Of a stretch of DNA of 64,000 nucleotides, positions 1 to 7,121 are shown one piece after another; the first letter of the stretch is position 1; each line of letters starts with the position of its first letter. The translations under genes and the position numbers were made by a program. Source of the DNA: Fibrisoma montanum (lineage in GTDB: Bacteria > Bacteroidota > Bacteroidia > Cytophagales > Spirosomataceae); contig NZ_QXED01000002.1 of NCBI RefSeq assembly GCF_003583365.1, positions 806,001 to 870,000 on the forward strand, written 5' to 3'. The notes under the pieces are model-generated. The model made no database searches and was not told where the DNA came from. It worked only from the letters and a program-made list of their open reading frames with translations.

Positions 1-168
1 GCTTGCCTGTAAATGGCCTGAATGGCAACGGCTAACCGCTTACACAACTCACGACCTAAATTTTCAAAAAAATTTGCATCAACCTGTTGAACTACTTACA
101 TTAGCTCTTGAAAACCAAATACATGTCAATCTGCTTGTATTTGTCAAATCCACCCATTTTTAGTTGCT
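1..168. other. Left edge, no confident gene
   Basis: One forward frame is open from base 2 to a TAG at 161-163, five bases before tssB. It could be the last 53 codons of an upstream T6SS gene. A reverse frame is also open from about 111 to base 1. Neither translation has a motif I recognise and both lie at the window edge, so no gene is called. Confidence 0.25.
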
Positions 169-621
169 ATGAACCCTACTCTCAATATGCCTGGTGCATG
201 GGCTGCCGTTCGCGACGTCCCGCCCAGCCTTTCGCCCGTTAGTCTCAATAAGACGCTTTACGTAGCCAAGCTTTCCGACGAATTCAGCATGACACCCGAA
301 GCCATTCCCGGTCTCGAATCGGTGGAGGATGTTATGGAACATTTTAAGCCAGAGGTGGGCGTTACGCTTGAAGATGAGCAGGGGGGAAGCAGCTACGAAA
401 CGTTCCAGTTTCGACAAATGGGTGATTTCTCACGCGAAGGATTGGTGGAGCAAAGCAAACTCATGCGCGATCTGAACCGTAAGATCCTCGATTTGCAGAA
501 AATAGACATGCAGCTTCGCTCAAACAAACTGCTGCAAAATGCCCTTCTGAACGCGGAGGCTAGGCTGGCTATGCTGGAAATGATTCAGCAGATGCTCGAT
601 GAAATTGAGCAGGCTAGCTAG
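169..621 (+). CDS. tssB: T6SS contractile sheath small subunit TssB
   Basis: TssB pairs with TssC to form the contractile sheath around the Hcp tube in the cytoplasm. The 150-residue protein has the family layout: an N-terminal strand region (SLNKTLYVAKLSDEF), a central 'PGLESVEDVMEHFKPEV' segment, then a helical C-terminus (about residues 95-150, RDLNRKILDLQKIDMQL). The ATG at 169 is the first in frame and the length is usual for Bacteroidota TssB. It is followed at 55 bases by tssC, the invariant partner, so the two are probably co-transcribed. The upstream side of the cluster is cut off by the window. Confidence 0.85.
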   Translation: MNPTLNMPGAWAAVRDVPPSLSPVSLNKTLYVAKLSDEFSMTPEAIPGLESVEDVMEHFKPEVGVTLEDEQGGSSYETFQFRQMGDFSREGLVEQSKLMRDLNRKILDLQKIDMQLRSNKLLQNALLNAEARLAMLEMIQQMLDEIEQAS

Positions 622-675
622 GTTAAACACCAATATTAACACATCATTTACTCTTAACCGAGTTTGTTCCGCACA

Positions 676-2079
676 ATGGCTGAAACGCAGCAAAGCGTCG
701 GGGGAGGTAGTCCTACCGCCGAACGCACCATTACGCCCACCCGGTCTTTCGACCAAAATATTCAGCAGCTCCAGCAGCTCCGCTTCGGTGGATTCAAGCT
801 ATTGGAAACCACCATTGATGGTGCTGACAACCTGAACCCTGAGCGCCGGGCTAAGAAGAATATCTTTCTGAAAGAAGAAAGTCGTCAGGAGGACCGGGAA
901 GCGCTTAAACAGCGGCTCGAACTTTGGAAAGAACTACTCTTGAAAGAGGGAACTTCGATAACGGACATGGCCGATGAGGTAACCGAAAAGCAGAAAGTAG
1001 CCGAAGAGTTGTTTCGAAAAAATTTGGCTGACATTGTTGGTGAAACCCGGGAGTACGAAAGTACATATCGTGGCATCACGCTCTTTTTCGAAAATGCGAA
1101 GACAAGTGGTCTCAAGCTACGGAATGCGGTGTTTATGAACGCTACGTCCGAACAGCTTGATTCAACTAAGATTACAAACAAGCAGACGATTGATCACATC
1201 GAGAACGAGATTCACCAAGTATATAATCGGTTTGACTTAGGTGAAAGTTACTCGTTGCTAGTTGTACCTGGGTATCTTCACAACCGGCAAACCGTAGATA
1301 AATGGGCTAAAATCGCTAGTGACCATAAACTGATGCTGATTACAGATTATCGGAACGTGGATTCGCTAAAAGACATGCTCGATTTATTCCACAAGGAAAA
1401 AATTGCTTCTGATACGCCCCGTAATGCTAATGTTCTGATGGCTTGTAACCATCTTGTGGGTCGAGGTCGGTACGATGACTTAGACGAGGATGATGATCTG
1501 TACATTGAACCGTCAAGTGCATTGGCTGGCAAAATCTACTCCAACCTAATTTCTCAGGTATCGGCTGGCTACCAGTATGGTACGCTCGAACAGGTTGATG
1601 GTGTTCGGCTAGATCTGCTTAAAACAGAAGTAGGTGAGTTGGAAGGGCTTGGCTTAATTCCCATGACAAAAGAATGGGGGCGTGTTGTGCCGTTCTCAGG
1701 TAAAACGCTATATACCGGTAATAATCTGGGTTTAAAAACCTACTCGGTCGTTCGAGTTTTCGACTGGATTATGAAGGTACTGATGCAGTTTCTGAACAAG
1801 CGGGCTATGGAAAACTGGAACACGACCGTGCAACAAGAAATTCAGCGAGAAATTGTCCAGTTTCTGGATAAGATTAAAGGTCCTGGCAAAATCATTGAGC
1901 GATTTGAAGCTCCTCAGTTCCGTCGTGATCCTACTCAGAAAGATCGAATTTATCTGGATATTCACATTACCCCTTTCTTTCCGGCCAAAACATTTGTAAT
2001 TGGGCTTACGGGAGAAGATGGGCGTGATCCTGAAACGGGTCGTCGGAAGGATTTCAGCGGAGAGGTAACTCAAAAATAG
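676..2079 (+). CDS. tssC: T6SS contractile sheath large subunit TssC
   Basis: This is the large sheath subunit, which interlocks with TssB and contracts to drive the Hcp/VgrG needle. The start is the ATG at 676 (MAETQQS); the in-frame TTG at 664 is not needed. The protein is about 467 residues. The body is alpha/beta with a conserved 'SLLVVPGYLHNRQTVDKW' region near the middle and the C-terminal ending 'FFPAKTFVIGL' followed by a Gly/Asp-rich tail, as in Bacteroidota TssC. It sits between tssB and the first Hcp gene, 12 bases from the latter, the standard order in subtype iii loci. Confidence 0.85.
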   Translation: MAETQQSVGGGSPTAERTITPTRSFDQNIQQLQQLRFGGFKLLETTIDGADNLNPERRAKKNIFLKEESRQEDREALKQRLELWKELLLKEGTSITDMADEVTEKQKVAEELFRKNLADIVGETREYESTYRGITLFFENAKTSGLKLRNAVFMNATSEQLDSTKITNKQTIDHIENEIHQVYNRFDLGESYSLLVVPGYLHNRQTVDKWAKIASDHKLMLITDYRNVDSLKDMLDLFHKEKIASDTPRNANVLMACNHLVGRGRYDDLDEDDDLYIEPSSALAGKIYSNLISQVSAGYQYGTLEQVDGVRLDLLKTEVGELEGLGLIPMTKEWGRVVPFSGKTLYTGNNLGLKTYSVVRVFDWIMKVLMQFLNKRAMENWNTTVQQEIQREIVQFLDKIKGPGKIIERFEAPQFRRDPTQKDRIYLDIHITPFFPAKTFVIGLTGEDGRDPETGRRKDFSGEVTQK

Positions 2080-2091
2080 TAGGAAGAGCAT

Positions 2092-2502
2092 ATGCCTTCG
2101 TTTCGTGCGAAATTTTCGTTGTCGTCAGGCGGATTTGAGACTGCGGTCAATTACGTTTATCTTGATATCAATCAGGCAGTTGATTCGTTAGGCCGCCCCG
2201 CGTCTCTGACTCGGGGCGGCAAAATAACGCTTGAGTTCAATGCGACCGACGACAACTTAGTAGCAGAATGGATGGCGAATCCTGCAAAACGTCTGGATGG
2301 AAAGATTAGATTTATCAAGATGGATAACATCGAATCGACTGAAAAAGAGATCAATTTCATTAACGCGTACTGCGTTGAATTGATGGAGCGATTTGATGGA
2401 ACTACAACCACTGCCCAAATGGTAACGGTCATTACGATTTCGCCCGAAGTGATTTATGTTGGGTCTACCAAATTAGATAATCGATGGCCAGCAACGGCCT
2501 GA
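2092..2502 (+). CDS. tssD: T6SS tube protein TssD (Hcp), copy 1
   Basis: Hcp-type protein of 136 residues. Hexameric rings of this protein stack into the inner tube expelled by the sheath. The Bacteroidota TssD signature is visible: an early beta strand, then 'DSLGRPASLTRGGKITLEF' (about residues 30-50), the 'EWMANPAKRLDGKIRF' segment and a C-terminal strand ending near 'TKLDNRWPATA'. It starts 12 bases after tssC and is followed 47 bases later by a second paralogue. This copy keeps the charged 'FDGTTTTAQMVTVITISPEVI' strand seen in functional tubes. Confidence 0.85.
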   Translation: MPSFRAKFSLSSGGFETAVNYVYLDINQAVDSLGRPASLTRGGKITLEFNATDDNLVAEWMANPAKRLDGKIRFIKMDNIESTEKEINFINAYCVELMERFDGTTTTAQMVTVITISPEVIYVGSTKLDNRWPATA

Positions 2503-2549
2503 AGTTGGCATTACGCCCCGCATAATTTCGGTTCATTCACTATCCACCC

Positions 2550-2960
2550 ATGGCTGCCTCTTTTTCTGCCGACTTTGTCGTCTCGAATAAGACGTTTACA
2601 GTGCTGACCTGTGAATACACTCTCTCTCAGCCTACCGACCCACGTGGCCGTGCTTCAGCCGGAGTACGGAGTGGACTGATTCGTATTTCAATCGTAGGTA
2701 CAGATTACGCCGTTCTGACTGAGTGGGCTATTGATCCAAAAAAATATTTGGACGGTGTTGTTTACTTCCGTGATTTAATTGGTGGTACTCTTAAGACAAT
2801 TAAGTTCGAGAAGGGCTACTGTGTCTCCTATCGTGAAATATTTACTCCGCATGAAGGCGTAACAGCTGCCTACACCTTTGATATTGGAATTACTGCGGCC
2901 AAGGTTTATCTAAACGGTACTCTTCACGATAATCAGTGGCTCGATTGGCAGGCGGATTAA
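2550..2960 (+). CDS. tssD: T6SS tube protein TssD (Hcp), copy 2
   Basis: Second Hcp-type paralogue, also 136 residues, clearly related to copy 1 but divergent. It has 'PTDPRGRASAGVRSGLIRIS' in place of the GRP..GG strand, 'TEWAIDPKKYLDGVVYFRD', and ends in 'DNQWLDWQAD', rich in Trp and Asp. It lies directly upstream of vgrG (15-base gap). Divergent Hcp copies next to vgrG often serve as effector-loading or tip-proximal rings, but that role is inferred from position here. It lacks any C-terminal effector extension. Confidence 0.8.
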   Translation: MAASFSADFVVSNKTFTVLTCEYTLSQPTDPRGRASAGVRSGLIRISIVGTDYAVLTEWAIDPKKYLDGVVYFRDLIGGTLKTIKFEKGYCVSYREIFTPHEGVTAAYTFDIGITAAKVYLNGTLHDNQWLDWQAD

Positions 2961-2975
2961 TTTCTATTACTGGCT

Positions 2976-4763
2976 ATGGCACAACAAGTTAATGTAACTG
3001 TTTCAATCGGAGGTACCAAACTCACCCATTTTACCAGCCTTCGGGTTGACCAGTCGCTGTTCACGCATCACACGTTTGAAATTGTTGTCCCATACGAATA
3101 TTTAGATGACAAGAATGAGCTGTTTTTCAAAACAGCTCATCAGAAGCTCGTGGGACAAGGAACTGAAATAGACATCACACCCTTCTACAAAAAAATACCT
3201 GGCAAGTTTGTTTTCAAAGGAATTGTCACCGAACTCCTTCTTAGAAATAATAGCGAACTTGTTAATTCTTACGTGATTCGAGGGCATAGCCCAACGTTTT
3301 TAGCGGAAGATGGTGTTCAACGGCGGTCATTTATTCAGCAAACCCTTGGACAGATTTTTGATGCTGTACTTAAGCCATATCCGTTTAATAAAACTGTTGG
3401 CCCTAAATACACTGCCAGAATTGACTACAAAGCTCAATATGATGAAAGTAATTTTGATTTTCTAAACCGACTGGCGGCTGAATATGGTGAGTGGTTTTAC
3501 TACGACGGCCAACAATTAATTGTGGGAAAGCCTGGTACTCAAGCGCAACCATTTGTAATTGACGGCGTACAACATTTTGACATGGCGGTAAGTCTAAAGC
3601 CAAATCGATTTGCCATGCGTCATTACAATTACGTTAAGCATGAAGCCTATGCTGGTGCAGGTACAGCCGTTGGGGGGCTAGGTAACTTAGGCACATTTGC
3701 TTACGGACAGTCGCAGGGATTATTCACGCAAGCCGCTCAGTTATGGCCACTACGCGACATTCAGTTTCAGGGGGAATTGGATAATGCCATTCAAGCTGTA
3801 AATGCTACAAATGCCACTGATTTGGTACGGTTTCACGGGGCTGGTGAAAATCCCAACTTAAGCGTTGGGACTATTGTTAACGTTACTGGGCAAAAGTTAA
3901 CAGCACCCGGCCAATATAAACAAGATAACGCAGGCAGCTACCGAATTACCGGTATCAGCCATACTGTGGATCAGATTGGTAATTACGAAAATTTTTTCGA
4001 GGCTGTTCCTGATACGGCTGAGTTCCCACCCCGAAATCCGACGGTCCGAATGCCAGTTGCCCTCCCAGAAATTGCTACGGTAATTAAAAACACAGATCCT
4101 TTAAAACTAGGCCGCATACAAGTACAGTTCCACTGGCCTAATCAGCTGGAAGGCAAATCATCCTGGATTCGGGTAGCATTCCCGTACACCGGTTCGTCGA
4201 GGGGTATGTTGTTTATTCCTGAAAAGGATGATCAAGTTGTCATCAGCTATGAAGCTAACCATGTTGATTTTCCGATTGTGGTAGGAAGCATTTACCATAA
4301 ATCGCCCGCGAATGATTACTGGTTCGATAACAACTACCAGAAAATTATTCGCACGAAAGGCGGTAACAAACTTGTCTTTAAAGACAAACCAGGGGAACAG
4401 GAAATCTTTATTACCAACGCCAATAAGAAAGGAACCAACTTTCACATTTCTTTTAAGGATGATGGAGTGATTACCCTTCAAACTGATGGCTTAATCCAGT
4501 TAAAAGCCAAAGACATTCAGATGACGGCGAAGAATAACATTGAGATGAAGGCGCAGAACAATATCGAAATGACCGCTGTGAATGAAGTGATCGTTAAAAC
4601 AAAACAGTTAAAAACTACCGCCAGTCAAAAAGCCAACCATGAAGCTGGACAGGAGATAAAGCAACAGGCCGGGATGAAGGTGAGTATCCAAGCCGCAACC
4701 ATCGATGTAAAAGGCGGAGGACTAGTTGATATTAAAGCTCCACTTGTAAAAATCAATTCATAG
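2976..4763 (+). CDS. vgrG: T6SS spike protein VgrG (TssI)
   Basis: The 595-residue protein forms the trimeric spike on the Hcp tube. The N-terminal half (about 1-360) resembles the phage gpD/gp27 hub ('FLNRLAAEYGEWFYYDG'). An OB-fold gp5-like domain follows at about 365-440 ('DPLKLGRIQVQFHWP'). The tail (about 500-595) is a repetitive beta-prism with 'IQMTAKNNIEMKAQNNIEM' and a final 'KGGGLVDIKAPLVKINS'. There is no C-terminal effector domain, so cargo must dock non-covalently, fitting the separate PAAR, Rhs and DUF4123 genes downstream. It lies between two Hcp paralogues. Confidence 0.9.
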   Translation: MAQQVNVTVSIGGTKLTHFTSLRVDQSLFTHHTFEIVVPYEYLDDKNELFFKTAHQKLVGQGTEIDITPFYKKIPGKFVFKGIVTELLLRNNSELVNSYVIRGHSPTFLAEDGVQRRSFIQQTLGQIFDAVLKPYPFNKTVGPKYTARIDYKAQYDESNFDFLNRLAAEYGEWFYYDGQQLIVGKPGTQAQPFVIDGVQHFDMAVSLKPNRFAMRHYNYVKHEAYAGAGTAVGGLGNLGTFAYGQSQGLFTQAAQLWPLRDIQFQGELDNAIQAVNATNATDLVRFHGAGENPNLSVGTIVNVTGQKLTAPGQYKQDNAGSYRITGISHTVDQIGNYENFFEAVPDTAEFPPRNPTVRMPVALPEIATVIKNTDPLKLGRIQVQFHWPNQLEGKSSWIRVAFPYTGSSRGMLFIPEKDDQVVISYEANHVDFPIVVGSIYHKSPANDYWFDNNYQKIIRTKGGNKLVFKDKPGEQEIFITNANKKGTNFHISFKDDGVITLQTDGLIQLKAKDIQMTAKNNIEMKAQNNIEMTAVNEVIVKTKQLKTTASQKANHEAGQEIKQQAGMKVSIQAATIDVKGGGLVDIKAPLVKINS

Positions 4764-4827
4764 ATAACCATACAGTGCACGTAAAACCAGTTTAATCAAA
4801 TTTTCAAACTCCAAATTAACTACTACC

Positions 4828-5256
4828 ATGCCAGCAACAGCTATTCATGCGTTCTTGAGCGGTCCGGCCGGCCTTGCCGATACCGAAGTACAAAAATGTT
4901 TCTATGAACTCCGCCGGTCAGTAGACCAAAAGGGACGTCCTTCGTCAATTACACAGGGGGGCATTATCACCGTTGAGATTGTGTCGAGCGACCAGGATAG
5001 TGGACTTGCTGGTTGGATGGTCAACTCATTTCAAGAAGAAGACGGGAAGATTGAGTTTCAGGATATTAATGAATCGACGCTTAAGACAGTTGAGTTTAAG
5101 AAAGCTCGCTGTATTGGCTATTCAGAGCGCTTTGACAAAACGCCCGATCCCTCAAACCCGGATAAGCCAGCTATGACGCTAACGTTGACGATGTCGGCAG
5201 AGGATATCACAATCAGCGGTGCTACCCACAAGAATAACTGGGACGATAAGCGATAA
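4828..5256 (+). CDS. tssD: T6SS tube protein TssD (Hcp), copy 3
   Basis: Third Hcp-type paralogue, 142 residues. It carries the most canonical TssD core: 'RRSVDQKGRPSSITQGG' followed by 'VEIVSSDQDSGLAGWMVNSFQEEDGKIEF', and ends 'SGATHKNNWDDKR'. The 64-base gap after vgrG is larger than those between earlier genes and may hold its own start site. The gene ends just before a strong bidirectional hairpin (5266-5322), so it is probably the last gene of the tssB-tssD transcript. A tube built from more than one Hcp type is inference. Confidence 0.85.
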   Translation: MPATAIHAFLSGPAGLADTEVQKCFYELRRSVDQKGRPSSITQGGIITVEIVSSDQDSGLAGWMVNSFQEEDGKIEFQDINESTLKTVEFKKARCIGYSERFDKTPDPSNPDKPAMTLTLTMSAEDITISGATHKNNWDDKR

Positions 5257-5265
5257 CGAGTGTAC

Positions 5266-5322
5266 GAGCGAAAGAACGAAAGAGCGTCATCAATCTATTG
5301 AGCCTCTTTCATTCTTTCGCTC
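5266..5322. terminator. Bidirectional hairpin terminator
   Basis: A 19-base inverted repeat (arms 5266-5284 and 5304-5322, one mismatch, 19-base loop) lies between convergent genes tssD (forward) and tssN (reverse). The arms are purine-rich on one side and pyrimidine-rich on the other, so T-rich tracts flank the stem in both directions. Confidence 0.75.
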
Positions 5323-5331
5323 CTTTATTCT

Positions 5332-6228
5332 CTACCCTATACGCCGGGTAGTAATACGGTCGCCGTTTTGAAGAAAATTTTCGCGGCAATCGCGCGTAGG
5401 GTCAATGTAAATGTTAGGCCGATACCAAGGCTTCTGAACGTAGAAGTGCCACTTGTAGAGGTTAGTTTGCGAGTTAGGATTCTTCGGATCGCGCACCTCA
5501 ATTTTACGATGGGGTTCGTCTTCGTTGTGTTCGTCTAACGAGAATTGGAAACCGTCGCCGACGCTCATTTTGTCGGGTATAAACGAGCGGATGTCGTAGA
5601 TGTTCTGTTCTCCATGACGGATATCCACTACAAATATAACGTTGGTAGTTCGTCTGAATTCTGCATCTGTAAGATTGGGCATTTGGAGCAACGGATTGTA
5701 CTGCCAGAATTTGTAAATCTTAGGTGGAATTCGATCGTAAGCAGCATGGGCCCAGCTAATAAAAAAAGGCAGGGGGAAAATCAACATCGTAGTAATCAGG
5801 GGACGCACGTTAGCTTTTAACTCCGTTACGTCGGGAATCCCTAAAACTTTGGGACCAAACGATAAAACGAAAATGGAAATACCTCCCACGATACCAATAA
5901 GCAGCGTGATCAGCGTGCCGACCAGATAATTGTCGGGACTGACCGACGGCATTGCTGAACGCATGATGGAGATGTTAAGAAATCCCAAAAGTAGAACTAC
6001 GATCATTACGGTAAGGTACCCCCAGAAGCCAGGGGCATCGCCAGGCAGATTTCTAACGATCAAATGACCGAGGTAACCGACCAAGCCAAATATAAGAACA
6101 GTGCCAAGCAGGTAAAGAATGGTGTTACGGATGGTGCGGTTGCGGACGACGCTGCTCCGAGCCTGGCTGACGGAGCTGCTAACCATTGAATTTAGCTCGG
6201 ATTGTGGATTGATATTAAATAAGGCCAT
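5332..6228 (-). CDS. tssN: T6SS membrane protein TssN
   Basis: TssN is a membrane component specific to Bacteroidota subtype iii T6SS, thought to help replace the TssJLM complex of proteobacterial systems. The 298-residue protein shows several hydrophobic segments, at about residues 35-60 (ILYLLGTVLIFGLVGYL), 70-90, 103-125 and 145-165. A soluble C-terminal domain ends with 'WHFYVQKPWYRPNIYIDP'. No signal peptide is needed. It stands alone on the reverse strand, convergent with tssD copy 3, with about 95 bases to the divergent gene at 6325. Identification rests on topology, length and context. Confidence 0.75.
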   Translation of the reverse strand: MALFNINPQSELNSMVSSSVSQARSSVVRNRTIRNTILYLLGTVLIFGLVGYLGHLIVRNLPGDAPGFWGYLTVMIVVLLLGFLNISIMRSAMPSVSPDNYLVGTLITLLIGIVGGISIFVLSFGPKVLGIPDVTELKANVRPLITTMLIFPLPFFISWAHAAYDRIPPKIYKFWQYNPLLQMPNLTDAEFRRTTNVIFVVDIRHGEQNIYDIRSFIPDKMSVGDGFQFSLDEHNEDEPHRKIEVRDPKNPNSQTNLYKWHFYVQKPWYRPNIYIDPTRDCRENFLQNGDRITTRRIG

Positions 6229-6324
6229 ATGGCAAAGTGTGGTTTGGATATATGCTCAAAAATAGCCGCTTACCCATTGAAACCAAGCAGAATGCAAAAA
6301 TTTATCTAATCTTATTTCTATAAT

Positions 6325-6611
6325 ATGGATACCGACTACAACGAACTTCGAAGCATGATCTTCAATCATGGAGTACACTTGGTAGACGCCAAAAAAGCTA
6401 TCAATAACTGCGTGAAATCAATAGCTAAAGGGGTCGTTAAACCTACTTCGCTGCTGGGATCGCTATGTACTTTATGCATACTAATCCAGCGTCTGCCGTT
6501 GTGTACGGCACATTAGCTGTCGGTGTTGGAGCCGGCCGGGCTTTTCTGAATAGCGACAAATGCGCCCGAGTACGCCAGGCGCTTGATTTCTGGAACAACG
6601 TAACTAAATAA
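6325..6611 (+). pseudogene. Small T6SS-associated gene with apparent -1 frameshift
   Basis: The first frame starts at ATG 6325 (MDTDYNELRSMIFNHGVHLV) and would stop at 6516. From 6441 another frame is open up to TAA 6609-6611. It encodes a Gly-zipper-like stretch (TLAVGVGAGRAFLNSDKCAR) and ends only three bases before the PAAR start. Joining the frames within 6441-6448 gives one protein of about 95 residues with an N-terminal helix and a membrane-active-looking middle, as if one base were lost near the AAACCT at 6439-6444. It could be a disrupted gene, a sequencing error or programmed frameshifting. The function is unknown; its place before PAAR suggests a spike-loading or effector-related role. 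Confidence 0.5.
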
Positions 6612-6614
6612 GTT

Positions 6615-7097
6615 ATGGGACAACCCGCTGCCCGCGTGGGCGACATGCACATTTGCCCAATGTTTGACGGCCCAAAGCCACATGTTGGAGGACCGATTCT
6701 CCCTGCCGGTGTACCAAATGTATTGATAGGCGGAATGCCGGCTGCAACGGTCGGAACGCTTTGCACCTGTGCCAGTGCTCCCGATGTGATTATAAGAGGC
6801 TCGTTTACCGTATTAATCGGTGGACGACCAGCCGCTCGGATGTTCGACAATACAGCTCACGGAGGTATGATCGTAATGGGTTGTCCAACTGTGCTGATTG
6901 GAGATTTTGGGATGAGTTTATTTACCCCACCTTTTATTGTTGCAGCTAATGTTGCGATTGTCCCTCAAACCTTCAATCCTACGTTCGATGTAGATCGAAA
7001 GCTACCACCAACTCCTGTAGTAAAGGCTGCTGCTGCTCAAATACGAACAGCGATCGCGGCTGCCCAATCTGGGAGTCCATTTATGGAAAAGTGCTAG
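6615..7097 (+). CDS. PAAR-domain spike tip protein
   Basis: PAAR proteins cap the VgrG spike and carry effectors. The 160-residue protein opens with 'MGQPAARVGDMHICPMFDG' and repeats the family motifs 'GGPILPAGVPNVLIGGMPAA' and 'GGRPAARMFDNTAHGG', with 'GCPTVLIG' near residue 97. Metal-binding candidates are His12, Cys14 and the later His/Cys residues. The last 50 residues are Ala/Pro-rich with no toxin domain. The Rhs toxin begins 24 bases downstream, so the PAAR and Rhs parts, often fused elsewhere, are separate genes here. Confidence 0.9.
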   Translation: MGQPAARVGDMHICPMFDGPKPHVGGPILPAGVPNVLIGGMPAATVGTLCTCASAPDVIIRGSFTVLIGGRPAARMFDNTAHGGMIVMGCPTVLIGDFGMSLFTPPFIVAANVAIVPQTFNPTFDVDRKLPPTPVVKAAAAQIRTAIAAAQSGSPFMEKC

Positions 7098-7121
7098 TTA
7101 ATAAGTATTCATATTCCCACC

